From: a virus | Length of the DNA stretch: 29,616 bases | Reading direction: 5' to 3' (one strand) | Virus record (IMG/VR): IMGVR_UViG_3300005664_000042 | Coordinates: 1-29,616 of that record | In this document: one piece after another, positions 7,940 to 15,946 of the stretch | How the letters are laid out: each line of letters begins with the position of its first letter | Numbering within the stretch: the stretch's first letter is position 1 | Notes under the pieces: model-generated | Told to the model about the DNA's origin: nothing | The model's input: only the letters and a program-made list of their open reading frames with translations | Database searches by the model: none | Position numbers and translations under genes: made by a program

Positions 7940-8863
7940 ATGGCAGGTGTAATTACTACTGGCAGTTTTGCCAAACTCATGCGGCCAGGCCTCAAAGGCC
8001 TGTTTCAGCTTTCCTACTCGCGTTACGACCAGTGGAAGGACTTGTATCCCAACAAGACCACTTCCGACAAGGGCTACGAGGAATATGCCGGCTTCCAGGG
8101 CCTCGGCTATGCAGCCATCAAGCCGGAAGGCTCGCCGGTTGTGTACTCGACCATGCAGCAGGGCTACATCCCGCGTTTGACCAACGTGGCGATCAGCCTC
8201 GGCTACATCATCACGAAGGAAGCCCGCGACGACAACCAGTACATGCAGTCCGCCAAGGCAATGGCCAAGGCGCTCGGCGTGTCGTTCGGCCAGACCAAGG
8301 AAGTGCTTGGCGCAAACGTGTACAACCGTGCATTTGACTCCAACTACGTCTACTGGGACGGCGTGGAAATGTGCTCGACTGCTCACGTTACCAAGTCCGG
8401 CGCGACCTTCTCCAACAAGTTGGCAACCGATGCCGACCTGTCGGAAGCGGCCATCGAGCAAGCGACCATCGACATCGCCAACCTGATCGACGAAAACGGC
8501 CTCCGCATCAACGTGAAGCCGCAGAAGTTGATCGTTGCCAACGGTAACCAGTTCGAGGCGACTCGCATTCTGAAGTCCAACTATCAGACGAGCACCGCCA
8601 ACAACGACGTAAACGCCGTGGTCAACATGGGTGTGCTGCCGAAGGGCTGGGCACTGAACAACTACCTGACGGACACCGGCGCTCACGGCGCATGGTTCAT
8701 CCTGACGGACGTTGATCAGGGTCTGACCTATCAGGAGCGTCAGGCAATCGACTTTACGGACGATAACGAGTTCGACACCGAGAACGCCAAGTTCAAGGGA
8801 TACGAGCGTTATGTGTTCGCGCCGATTGACGTTCGCGGTATCTTCGGCTCGCAAGGCGCTTAA
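7940..8863 (+). CDS. Major capsid protein
   Basis: The 307-residue product is of typical size for an HK97-fold coat protein without a cleaved N-terminal domain. The N-terminal region contains FAKLMRPGLKGLFQLSYSRYDQWKDLYP. The middle has a long helical stretch with KAMAKALGVSFGQTKEVLGANVYNRAF, resembling the spine helix and surrounding A-domain of Mu gpT-type and related podoviral coats. The C-terminal part has VKPQKLIVANGNQFEATRIL and a final beta strand FKGYERYVFAPIDVRGIFG. It has an AAGGAG site and follows scaffold and the putative cement gene, the standard order. It is the likely client of the GroES-like protein encoded upstream. The family link is by pattern only. Confidence 0.88.
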   Translation: MAGVITTGSFAKLMRPGLKGLFQLSYSRYDQWKDLYPNKTTSDKGYEEYAGFQGLGYAAIKPEGSPVVYSTMQQGYIPRLTNVAISLGYIITKEARDDNQYMQSAKAMAKALGVSFGQTKEVLGANVYNRAFDSNYVYWDGVEMCSTAHVTKSGATFSNKLATDADLSEAAIEQATIDIANLIDENGLRINVKPQKLIVANGNQFEATRILKSNYQTSTANNDVNAVVNMGVLPKGWALNNYLTDTGAHGAWFILTDVDQGLTYQERQAIDFTDDNEFDTENAKFKGYERYVFAPIDVRGIFGSQGA

Positions 8864-8880
8864 CGGGTAAAACCTCGGAC

Positions 8881-8914
8881 ACGCGGGGGTAAAACCCCGC
8901 GTTGCTGACAACGC
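8881..8914 (+). promoter_or_regulatory. Two mutually exclusive hairpins after the capsid gene
   Basis: Stem one pairs 8881-8888 (ACGCGGGG) with 8895-8902 (CCCCGCGT) perfectly. Stem two pairs 8899-8904 (GCGTTG) with 8909-8914 (CAACGC) around CTGA. They share 8899-8902, so only one can form at a time. No T run follows, so this is not a textbook terminator. It may protect the capsid mRNA end, act as a processing site, or set the level of downstream genes. Confidence 0.55.
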
Positions 8915-8937
8915 AACGTGAATTGAGGTGTTTTGAT

Positions 8938-9621
8938 ATGGGTACTCCCACTCGCTATCCTTCTGGCGTTACCAACGTCGCCAAAGCGTCCGACTTGGGC
9001 ATGTTTACTGCCCCCGATCCGACCAAGAATCATGTTTACTTCAACGACTTCGACACCTACGTCGCGGGCGATTGGACTGTTACGTCCGCTGGCACGGTAT
9101 CTGCCGCCGCTATTGCTGACGTTGACGGTGGTGCCATCACGCTGACCACCGATGCCGGTGCTTCCGACAACGTGTTCCTGGACAAGAAAGGCGAGTCTTT
9201 CCTGTTCGCGGCTGGCAAGCCTATCTGGTTCAAGACCCGGCTGAAGGTTTCCAACGCAACGTCCAGCACGTTTGTTGCCGGACTGCAAATCACCGACACC
9301 AGCCCGCTGGCGGTGAGCGACGGCGTGTTCTTCATCAAGGCTGGCGGCTCCACTACGGTGCAGATGCTGGTTGAGAAGAACGGCACCGCGACTACGGTAT
9401 CGGCTGCCACGATGGTTGACGACACGTTCATCACGCTGGGCTTCTACTACAACGGTGTTGATGGCATTTCGTACTTCGCTGACGGTGTGCAAATCGGCAC
9501 CGCCGCTGTGACGAATCTGCCGGATGACGAACTGCTGACCGTGAGCCTTGGTGTTCAGAACACGACCACCTCGGCGCGCGTGCTGACCGTGGACTACGTT
9601 CTGGCCGCCAAAGCGCGCTAA
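8938..9621 (+). CDS. Virion structural protein with a lectin-like beta-sandwich
   Basis: The 227-residue protein is almost entirely beta and Thr/Ser/Val-rich. The segment VYFNDFDTYVAGDWTV opens a domain whose strand order resembles concanavalin A/LamG-like sandwiches. This includes an IWFKTRLKVSN strand, an ITLGFYYNGVDGISYFADG hairpin and a closing VDYVLAAKA strand. Such proteins often follow the capsid gene and are virion components. The ATG at 8938 is picked over an upstream in-frame ATG at 8902 because GAGG lies nine bases before it and the upstream start falls inside the hairpin. Carbohydrate binding on the capsid surface is a reasonable guess, not shown. Confidence 0.72.
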   Translation: MGTPTRYPSGVTNVAKASDLGMFTAPDPTKNHVYFNDFDTYVAGDWTVTSAGTVSAAAIADVDGGAITLTTDAGASDNVFLDKKGESFLFAAGKPIWFKTRLKVSNATSSTFVAGLQITDTSPLAVSDGVFFIKAGGSTTVQMLVEKNGTATTVSAATMVDDTFITLGFYYNGVDGISYFADGVQIGTAAVTNLPDDELLTVSLGVQNTTTSARVLTVDYVLAAKAR

Positions 9622-9627
9622 TCGCAT

Positions 9628-9652
9628 GGGGCGGCAACGCCCCTTCTGTTCT
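9628..9652 (+). terminator. Rho-independent-like hairpin (possibly partial terminator)
   Basis: GGGGCG (9628-9633), a GCAA tetraloop and CGCCCC (9638-9643) form a perfect 6-base stem. It is followed at once by the pyrimidine-rich TTCTGTTCT. The T run is broken by C and G, so termination would be incomplete. The next gene's GGAGGG site lies directly after it. It could reduce expression of the genes beyond the capsid block. Confidence 0.5.
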
Positions 9653-9665
9653 GGAGGGATAAACC

Positions 9666-10307
9666 ATGCGACCAGCACGTTTTACAGTCACCCCGAGCGT
9701 AGACAGTGACGGCCTTGCGGCTGCGCAGTCTGTGTCGGCGGCTGGCTATCTGACGCTGAACGGCGCGATGATTTCCAATGGCAAGTGGTCTACCACCGGC
9801 CAAGGGTTTCAGGTCGCCATCACGTCTGTCGGTGCTGATACCGGCGTGACGTTCACGGTGTACGGCAAGGACGTAGACGGCAAGACGGTGATGGACAGTG
9901 TGACGGGTGCCAGCGCGAGTGCTGCGACTGTTTCGACGTACTTCCGTGAGGTGACTGGCATTTATGCCTCCACTGCGTCTGCCGCGACGGTAACTGCCGG
10001 CTTCCTTGGCGGTGCTTCGACGCCTACCTATGTCGTCAACTACAAGATGCCGAGCTTCGCAGCATCTCTTGCGGTGGATGTCACAGGGACAATCAACGGG
10101 ACTGTCCAGGACACGTTCGATAACGTGTTTGAGGCTGGATGGCTGGCTGATACGGGTGTGTGGCGTAACCACGACGACACCGACATGGTAGGCTTCACGG
10201 CTAACCAGAACAGCAACTATGCGTTCCCGCCTGTCGCTTGCCGGACTATCGTCAACTCGGCATCCAGCGCATCGGCGGTGACGTTTACGGTTATTGTTCC
10301 GGCGTAA
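9666..10307 (+). CDS. Virion structural protein of unknown role, beta-rich
   Basis: The 213-residue product is rich in Ala, Ser, Thr, Val and Gly. The N-terminal part has the pattern AAGYLTLNGAMISNGKW, then QVAITSVGADTGVTFTVYGKDVDGKT. This pattern recurs in a family of phage structural proteins with Ig-like or jelly-roll type sandwiches. No catalytic motif is visible. A strong GGAGGG ribosome site precedes the ATG. It lies between the capsid region and the tail-hub genes, so a head-surface or connector-associated protein is likely. Confidence 0.68.
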   Translation: MRPARFTVTPSVDSDGLAAAQSVSAAGYLTLNGAMISNGKWSTTGQGFQVAITSVGADTGVTFTVYGKDVDGKTVMDSVTGASASAATVSTYFREVTGIYASTASAATVTAGFLGGASTPTYVVNYKMPSFAASLAVDVTGTINGTVQDTFDNVFEAGWLADTGVWRNHDDTDMVGFTANQNSNYAFPPVACRTIVNSASSASAVTFTVIVPA

Positions 10308-10310
10308 GCC

Positions 10311-10574
10311 ATGAGCAAGCATCGCCCGCCCAAGTTCAAGGACGGAGAGCATTTGATGCTCTGCGACTTGTCTGGGCGGTCGTGCTACTCATCCGATATG
10401 CGCAGAATGTGGAACGGCCTGATGGTTCACAAGGACTATTGGGAGCCGCGCAACCCGCAAGACTTCATTTACGCAATCCGCGACCAAGTGGCACCGCCTG
10501 TCGTCCGCCCTGATACGGACGGTGACGTAGTGATAGACACGGTAACGCTTGCCGACCTGAACAATATGCAGTGA
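10311..10574 (+). CDS. Small basic protein of unknown function
   Basis: The 87-residue protein has two Cys close together (LMLCDLSGRSCYSSDMRR), then a conserved-looking MWNGLMVHKDYWEPRNPQDF and an acidic C-terminal tail. Proteins of this shape are often found before gp4-like genes in podoviruses, to my recollection, but no function is known to me. The start lies 3 bases after the preceding stop, and the ribosome site is weak, which suggests translational coupling. Confidence 0.65.
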   Translation: MSKHRPPKFKDGEHLMLCDLSGRSCYSSDMRRMWNGLMVHKDYWEPRNPQDFIYAIRDQVAPPVVRPDTDGDVVIDTVTLADLNNMQ

Positions 10575-10588
10575 GTCCGGGGTAAAGC

Positions 10589-11566
10589 ATGACCGTAGGA
10601 ACAACCTCCGACTTCAACCTTGGCCGCAACGAGATTATCACCGAGGCGCTGCGCGAGTTGCGCGTCATCGGGGCTAATCAAACAACGGCCACGGGTAACC
10701 AGATTGCGCTGTGCAGCACCCGACTGAACCTGATGCTGCGCGCATGGCAGGCAGACGGACTGCATGTGTGGACTGAACACACGGGCGTGCTGTTCCAGAC
10801 CACGAACCAGGCGCAGTACAACACCGACACGGATCGGCTGTGCGACATTGACGACCTTGTGATTACGTCGCTTGGCGCTGCCGAGGCTGCCGGACAGACG
10901 GTTATCACGGTGGCAGACTCGACTGATATGACCGCTGCTGACGAAATCGGCATTCTTCTGGATGACCAGACGATGCAGTGGACGACCATCGTGACGGTGG
11001 ACTCGCCTACGCAGGTCACCATTGCCGACGCGCTCACCGACGACGCCGCATCGGGCAACAACGTCTACGCATTCACGACGCGGCTTGGCAAGATCGTCAA
11101 GATTCACGACGACATTCGTGTGCGTAACATGACGACCGGAACCAGCACGCAGTACAACGAAACGCCAATCTTCCTATTCAGCCGGCAGGAATACAACATC
11201 CTGTCCAATAAGACGAACACCGGCTTGACTTCGCAGGTGTACTTTCAGCCGCTTCGTGACAAGTCATCCTTCTACCTGTGGCCTGTGCCGGCGAACGAAA
11301 TCAACCTTGTCCTGTTCACCTACGACCGCAACCTGCTGGACTTCGACACGCCGACCAACTTCGCAGACGCGCCGGCTGAATGGACACGGACGTTTGTCAT
11401 GTGTCTGGCTGCCGAGGTGGGCAACCTGTTCGGCGTCCCGCAGGATCGGCTGGCAGACATTGTAGGTCGCGCCAACTCCATGCGCGAAAACCTACTTGGC
11501 TGGGATAACGACCAGTACAGCATCCGCATCCAGCCAGACTACCGGACGGGGTATCCTTTTGGGTAA
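10589..11566 (+). CDS. Tail-hub adaptor / head completion protein, P22 gp4-like
   Basis: In P22, gp4 binds below the portal and closes the channel after packaging. The first part here, IITEALRELRVIGANQTTATGNQIALCSTRLNLMLRAW, has the helical pattern seen in that family. The end has SFYLWPVPANEINLVLFTYDR and ADAPAEWTRTFVMCLAAEV, which fit its later helices. Between them (about 90-160) lies an extra beta-rich block with AAGQTVITVADSTDMTAADEIGI. This makes the protein 325 residues against about 166 in P22. The gp10-like gene follows with an 8-base overlap, in the P22 order. The assignment rests on order and pattern, not a search. Confidence 0.72.
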   Translation: MTVGTTSDFNLGRNEIITEALRELRVIGANQTTATGNQIALCSTRLNLMLRAWQADGLHVWTEHTGVLFQTTNQAQYNTDTDRLCDIDDLVITSLGAAEAAGQTVITVADSTDMTAADEIGILLDDQTMQWTTIVTVDSPTQVTIADALTDDAASGNNVYAFTTRLGKIVKIHDDIRVRNMTTGTSTQYNETPIFLFSRQEYNILSNKTNTGLTSQVYFQPLRDKSSFYLWPVPANEINLVLFTYDRNLLDFDTPTNFADAPAEWTRTFVMCLAAEVGNLFGVPQDRLADIVGRANSMRENLLGWDNDQYSIRIQPDYRTGYPFG

Positions 11567-12950
11567 CCAGAATGTTCCTTTCCCGTTCCTTGGCGGGGCG
11601 AATCGTACCCGTTCGGCTGCTGCTGATGCGCAGACGACGGTAAACCTGTACCCCGAGATTGACCCCGAGTCGCGTGGCAAAGGGGTGCTGTACGGCGTGC
11701 CCGGTCTGACGCAGTTTGCCGACACCGGCACCGCAATATGCCGTGGCTCGCACGTCATGGCGGGTATTGCTTACTTCGTCAACGGCTCGACGCTGTATCA
11801 GGTACTATCCAACGGCACTGCTGGTGCATTAGGCTCAATCGGCGGCACCGGCCCCGTGAGTATGGCCGACAACGGCACACAAATGCTGATCGTGAACGGC
11901 TCGCAGGGGTACGTTTACACGACTGGCCTCGGCCTGCAAACGATCACAGACCCCGACTTTCTGCCGTCTTACACCTGTGCGTACATCGCCGGCTACTTCA
12001 TTGTCGCGCAAGTAGGTTCTGGTACTTGGGGAGTCTCCGCGCTGGATGACGCGATGTCATGGGATGCCATCAACCGAGGCGTTGCCGAGTCTTCGCCCGA
12101 TGGTATTCAGGCCATCGCCCGCTTCAACGGGGAAATCCACATCCTCGGCGAGAGTAGCCGCGAAGTCTGGTACAACGCTGCCAATCCGACGGCCAACCCG
12201 TTCAGCCCAAACCAAGGCGCTGCGATTGACCGTGGCTGCATTGCGAAATACTCGGTAGCAACTGACCTGACCGCCCTGTACTGGCTTGGCGATGACCTTG
12301 TGGTCTATGCCGCGTCACAGTACACCCCGACACCGATCAGCAATAACGCCGTGAACTACGACATTTCGATCACGGCCAATCCTGAAGACGCCATCGGGTT
12401 CACGTTCCAGGATCAGGGCCATTACTTCTACGCACTGACCTTCCCGTCTGGCAAGACTTGGGTCTACGACATCACGACGCAACTGTGGCACCGTCGGCAG
12501 TCCTACGGGATTGACCGCTGGCGCGCAGTCTGGCCTTGCAAGGCTTACGGCAAGTGGCTGTTCGGGGATTACCTGTCATCGCTGATTGGTGAGCAGGACT
12601 ATGACGCCTTCACCGAGTACGGCGACTACCTGCGCTGGGAGCGTACCTGCGCCCCACTGACGCAGGGGAACAACGGGATATTCCTCGACCGCTTCGAGAT
12701 CGTCATGGAATCCGGCACGGGCGCGTCTGACGTGAACCCTGTCGTCAACCTAGAGTATTCCACCGACGGCGGGCGCACGTTCTGCGACCCGATTGAAGCG
12801 AACTACGGCGCGGCTGGTGAATACCGCTGGCGCACGTTCTGGTGCGGGCTTGGCTACGGCGAGAACTTCACGATGCGGTTCTGGTCGGCGGATGCCTACC
12901 GCCGGAACATTGTCGATGCGTCCATTTCCTTTGAGGTCGGCGCGCCGTGA
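11559..12950 (+). CDS. Tail-hub / packaged DNA stabilisation protein, P22 gp10-like
   Basis: The P22 homologue forms a hub under gp4 and stabilises packaged DNA. The 463-residue product (P22 gp10 has 472) shows the family pattern. VPGLTQFADTGTAICRGSHVMAGIAYFVNG is followed by repeated beta motifs. RGCIAKYSVATDLTALYWLGDDLVVYAASQYTPTPISN is the signature region for the later blade. C-terminal parts include LEYSTDGGRTF and YRWRTFWCGLGYG, consistent with a beta-propeller-like fold. A TTG start at 11559 (TTGGGTAA, 8-base overlap) is preferred because it removes a non-matching leader; the next in-frame ATG upstream, at 11496, lies well inside gp4. The start is therefore less certain than the rest. 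Confidence 0.78.
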   Translation: MGNQNVPFPFLGGANRTRSAAADAQTTVNLYPEIDPESRGKGVLYGVPGLTQFADTGTAICRGSHVMAGIAYFVNGSTLYQVLSNGTAGALGSIGGTGPVSMADNGTQMLIVNGSQGYVYTTGLGLQTITDPDFLPSYTCAYIAGYFIVAQVGSGTWGVSALDDAMSWDAINRGVAESSPDGIQAIARFNGEIHILGESSREVWYNAANPTANPFSPNQGAAIDRGCIAKYSVATDLTALYWLGDDLVVYAASQYTPTPISNNAVNYDISITANPEDAIGFTFQDQGHYFYALTFPSGKTWVYDITTQLWHRRQSYGIDRWRAVWPCKAYGKWLFGDYLSSLIGEQDYDAFTEYGDYLRWERTCAPLTQGNNGIFLDRFEIVMESGTGASDVNPVVNLEYSTDGGRTFCDPIEANYGAAGEYRWRTFWCGLGYGENFTMRFWSADAYRRNIVDASISFEVGAP

Positions 12951-13327
12951 ATCTTGGCCTTCCCAAGCACAACGTACCGATCAGCGACCGCGTTATGTCG
13001 CTGGACTGGTACAAGTTCTTCGTGCGGCTGAATGCTGCCGTCAGTGCAAGCAGCGGCATGGTGACTAGCGACCTGACCATCAAGAACGGCGGATTCTATG
13101 AGGTTGACGCGACTGCTGGGCCTGTCACTGTGACATTGAACGCCGCGATATTTGCGGGGTTTCCTAGCGTCACCGTCAAGAAGATAGACGCCACCGCCAA
13201 CGCTGTCACCGTCACGCCAAACATCGGCACCATTGACGGCGCTGCGTCTTTGTCATGGTCTACGCAATGGCAGAGTTATACGCTGTACCCGAGCCCGGCC
13301 AATAACGGGAATTGGGGCATCGTATGA
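12947..13327 (+). CDS. Small virion-associated protein with a tail-fibre type beta domain
   Basis: The 126-residue protein begins with a short helix containing ISDRVMSLDWYKFFVRLNAAV, which resembles openings of small phage tail proteins. It then has a domain with GGFYEVDATAGPVTVTLNAA and VTVKKIDATANAVTVTPNIGTIDG. That second pattern is a recurring beta domain of tail fibres and knobs. It starts with GTG in a GTGA overlap with the gp10-like gene, with GAGGT about 8 bases before. A role as a tail-hub attachment piece is inferred from position. Confidence 0.65.
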   Translation: MNLGLPKHNVPISDRVMSLDWYKFFVRLNAAVSASSGMVTSDLTIKNGGFYEVDATAGPVTVTLNAAIFAGFPSVTVKKIDATANAVTVTPNIGTIDGAASLSWSTQWQSYTLYPSPANNGNWGIV

Positions 13328-13884
13328 GTTACAACCCCAACAGCGGCGGCGGTGGCAGCGGGACAGTCACTAGCGTAGGCGTTGCGACGGCAAACGGTTT
13401 TGCTGGCACTGTCGCCAGCCCATCAAGCACGCCAACCATCACCGTTAAAACGACTGTCACCGGCCTGCTGAAAGGTGACGGAACAGGCGTAAGCGCGGCT
13501 AGTGCTGGCACCGATTACCTAGCGCCAAACGGCGACGGCTCAGACCTGACCGGAATAACCGCCGGCCAAGTTGGCGCAGACCCTGCTGGCACTGCCGCAG
13601 AACTGGTGTCGTGGAAATCCACAACGGTAGATTTTGGCTCAACGCCAGTGTCTGACGCGTCCTTTATCATTACGGAAGCGGCCTGCACATCGGCCAGCGT
13701 GGTAGAGTTTGCGGTCAGTGCAGCGAGCACCACTGCAACGAACGACGCCAACAGCCACGGTCAGGCTGCGCTGCTGTTTTTGTTCTCCGCAACACCGTCT
13801 GCCGGGCAGTTCTCGCTTGATGTTGGAACAATGTTCGGCTTTGTCACTGGTGAGTTTGTTATCAAATACAGGGTGGGCGCATGA
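13324..13884 (+). CDS. Tail fibre-like protein with Gly-rich linker
   Basis: The 186-residue product begins with a Gly-rich run, then GTVTSVGVATANGFAGTVAS, a tail-fibre repeat unit known from many phages. This is followed by GLLKGDGTGVSAASAGTDYLAP and a C-terminal beta domain that starts at about STTVDFGSTPVSDASF. The start ATG overlaps the previous stop (ATGA). It may be a short appendage or a fibre connecting piece. Low complexity makes a family link beyond the fibre repeat unsafe. Confidence 0.65.
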   Translation: MSYNPNSGGGGSGTVTSVGVATANGFAGTVASPSSTPTITVKTTVTGLLKGDGTGVSAASAGTDYLAPNGDGSDLTGITAGQVGADPAGTAAELVSWKSTTVDFGSTPVSDASFIITEAACTSASVVEFAVSAASTTATNDANSHGQAALLFLFSATPSAGQFSLDVGTMFGFVTGEFVIKYRVGA

Positions 13885-15365
13885 GCTGGGTTCAGAAGAT
13901 CGTCGGTTACGTCACCGGAAACGGCGTCGAGGTAACCAGCACCAACCGCCTGAAGGTCGAACTTGAGACCAACGCAGAAACCAACCCCGGCCAAGTCGGC
14001 GGCGTGCGTGTGTTCAGCGAGAACGATGCCGGCGCCACTACTGGCGCTGCCTACCTGAAGTCGCCAGAAACGTCGCCGGACTACCGCCTGCGAGCCGGCA
14101 TTGATACCGTCCTGTTCAATGATGCGTTCAACGCGACGGCGCAGAACACAAACCTGTGGGCGTACACGTTCGCCACCCTGACAGCGGCACAACCAGGTGC
14201 AGGCACGGTCAATTTTTCAGCCGTTCAGGGTACGACCGCTGCACATGGCGCATTCATGCGGACGTTCCAGTATTTTCCGTTGGTAAACACCGCGCCACTG
14301 GCGGTCGAGTTTGTCGGCGGTCAGTTCACGTCTGCGCTGGTATCTGGTGAAATCTGGCTCGCCGGACTTGGCCTTCCTACTGCTGCTGTAACGCGCCCGA
14401 CCGATGGCGTATGGTTCAAGCTGACCAGCGCAGGGCTGACAGGCGTCATTGCCTTCAACGGCACTGAGGTTGAAACCGGCATCCTGATGGGTGTAAGCGA
14501 CATCGCGCTTGGCGATATGGGCAAATATCTTATCGTTGTGGGCGAGCGCGAGATTGAGTATTGGGTGGATGACGTTCTGCTGGGCGAGCAGGAAATCCCG
14601 ACGGCGAACGGTATTCCGTGGCTGTCCGCGTCTGCGCCAATCTTCATGATGAAGTACAACACCGGCAACGTGGCAAACACGAACACAATGCGCGTCTCGC
14701 GTGTTGGCGTGTCGCTGATGGACATCGCAACAAACAAGAAGTGGAACCACACACAGTCCGGCATGGGTATGTTTTGCGGTGTCGGGCAAAACGGCGGCAC
14801 AATGGGCAGCACGGCTGGCGGCTTCAGTCAGGCCGCTATCGCTGCCACGGCGGCAGGCTCAAACACAGCCGCAAACGTCACCGGCATCGGTGGTTATGGC
14901 GTAATGACCGCGCAGGCAACCAACGTTGCGGCTGCTGGCGACATGATCGCGTCGTCATTCCTTAACCCTGCCTCCACCATCAACATCACTGGCCGCAACC
15001 TGTACATCACGGGCGTCTCTATTGCCTGCATGAACACAGGCGCGGCGGTGGCAACCACGGCAACGTCGCTGGTATGGGGCTTGGCATGGGGCCACACGGC
15101 GGCATCGCTGGCCACGCTTGAGACGGGTTCATTCGTCACCGCTACGACCCACTCGCCGCGCCGCATACCGCTTGGCATGTGTTCGGCGGCAATTGGCACG
15201 GTAGTAGGCGGAACCTACGACAAAGAGATTGTCCGCACGTTCGATACGCCGGTCGTGGTCAGGCCGGGCGAGTACATCGCCACCACTGTCCGCTTCCGCG
15301 TAGGTACGGCAACAGCGTCGCAAGAATTGACCTACGTCGTGCAGTTTAACGGCTATTGGGAATAA
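13881..15365 (+). CDS. Large beta-rich virion protein of unknown role
   Basis: The 494-residue protein begins with a short helix (MSWVQKIVGYVTG). A region with SPETSPDYRLRAGIDTVLFNDAFNATAQNTNLW then opens the first beta domain. Around 160-260 there is a lectin-like sandwich with GVWFKLTSAGLTGVIAFNGTEVETG and REIEYWVDDVLLGEQEIP. The C-terminal third (about 300-494) is Ala/Thr/Gly-rich beta structure. The opening pattern is shared by phage structural proteins in environmental podoviruses, as far as I recall. It is the last gene of the hub block, ATGA-coupled to the previous gene, and is followed by 92 untranslated bases. Confidence 0.68.
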   Translation: MSWVQKIVGYVTGNGVEVTSTNRLKVELETNAETNPGQVGGVRVFSENDAGATTGAAYLKSPETSPDYRLRAGIDTVLFNDAFNATAQNTNLWAYTFATLTAAQPGAGTVNFSAVQGTTAAHGAFMRTFQYFPLVNTAPLAVEFVGGQFTSALVSGEIWLAGLGLPTAAVTRPTDGVWFKLTSAGLTGVIAFNGTEVETGILMGVSDIALGDMGKYLIVVGEREIEYWVDDVLLGEQEIPTANGIPWLSASAPIFMMKYNTGNVANTNTMRVSRVGVSLMDIATNKKWNHTQSGMGMFCGVGQNGGTMGSTAGGFSQAAIAATAAGSNTAANVTGIGGYGVMTAQATNVAAAGDMIASSFLNPASTINITGRNLYITGVSIACMNTGAAVATTATSLVWGLAWGHTAASLATLETGSFVTATTHSPRRIPLGMCSAAIGTVVGGTYDKEIVRTFDTPVVVRPGEYIATTVRFRVGTATASQELTYVVQFNGYWE

Positions 15366-15371
15366 GCATTA

Positions 15372-15400
15372 TTGCTTTGCGCGTCGAGGATTGTTATATT
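15372..15400 (+). promoter_or_regulatory. Candidate sigma-70 promoter before the cupin gene
   Basis: TTGCTT (15372-15377) and TATATT (15395-15400) are separated by 17 bases. The -10 box matches the consensus at five of six positions, the -35 at three of six. It lies in one of the few real gaps between rightward genes. The leader behind it contains GGGGA (15404-15408) and TCCCC (15436-15440), which could pair weakly. The gene's GAGGG site follows at about 15446. No second example was noticed in the window. Confidence 0.42.
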
Positions 15401-15457
15401 CGCGGGGAGCCAGCCAGTCCAGCGCAGACGGCGAGTCCCCATAGTTGAGGGTTCCGC

Positions 15458-15946
15458 ATGTCCGCTGCGCTTCAATTCCCTGCTGGTGGCGTTCCTGATT
15501 GCCCCCCGCAAATCCCCGACGCACTAGATACCCGCGAGCATATCTTGCGGCTTCAGGCTGCGTGCGCGGATATGCCGCAGGTTGAGTGCCCGCTGATTCA
15601 TCACTATGCGCCGGGGCTGTACGCTCGGGAAATCGCCATTCCTGCCGGCTCGCTGGTCGTCGGGAAGATCCACAAGCACGCGCATATCAACGTCATTTCC
15701 CACGGTTCCGCCATTGTCGTGACCGAGTTTGACCGCATCCGCGTGCAGGCTCCGTACACCTTCGTATCGCAGCCGGGCACCAAGCGCACCCTGATCGCAG
15801 AAACCGACCTCGTATGGACGACGATTCACACGAATGAGGACGACTGCACGGACGTGCTGGAAATAGAGTCCCGCCTGATCGCGCCGGACTACGCGGCCAT
15901 CGGCATTGAAGGCCGACCGGCCACTGTTTTGGAGTTCAAGCAATGA
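15458..15946 (+). CDS. Cupin-fold protein
   Basis: The 162-residue protein has a beta-barrel pattern of the cupin/RmlC type. GLYAREIAIPAGSLVVGKIHKHAH brings a HKHAH cluster (72-76) onto the strand where cupins place their first metal-binding histidines. A Glu at 90 and a PGTKR turn at 106-110 follow, with a later His at 124 in TTIHTNEDD, as in the second cupin motif. A single-domain cupin can be an enzyme or a structural or binding protein, and substrate cannot be read here. It interrupts the structural block, has its own promoter candidate, and overlaps the first ejection gene by 4 bases. Confidence 0.75.
   Translation: MSAALQFPAGGVPDCPPQIPDALDTREHILRLQAACADMPQVECPLIHHYAPGLYAREIAIPAGSLVVGKIHKHAHINVISHGSAIVVTEFDRIRVQAPYTFVSQPGTKRTLIAETDLVWTTIHTNEDDCTDVLEIESRLIAPDYAAIGIEGRPATVLEFKQ

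Noticed and set aside
15404-15440. Riboswitch or terminator in the cupin leader
   Set aside because: Only five outer base pairs are clear (GGGGA/TCCCC), the inner pairing needs a bulge, and no T run follows. The predicted transcript start would cut into the 5' arm.
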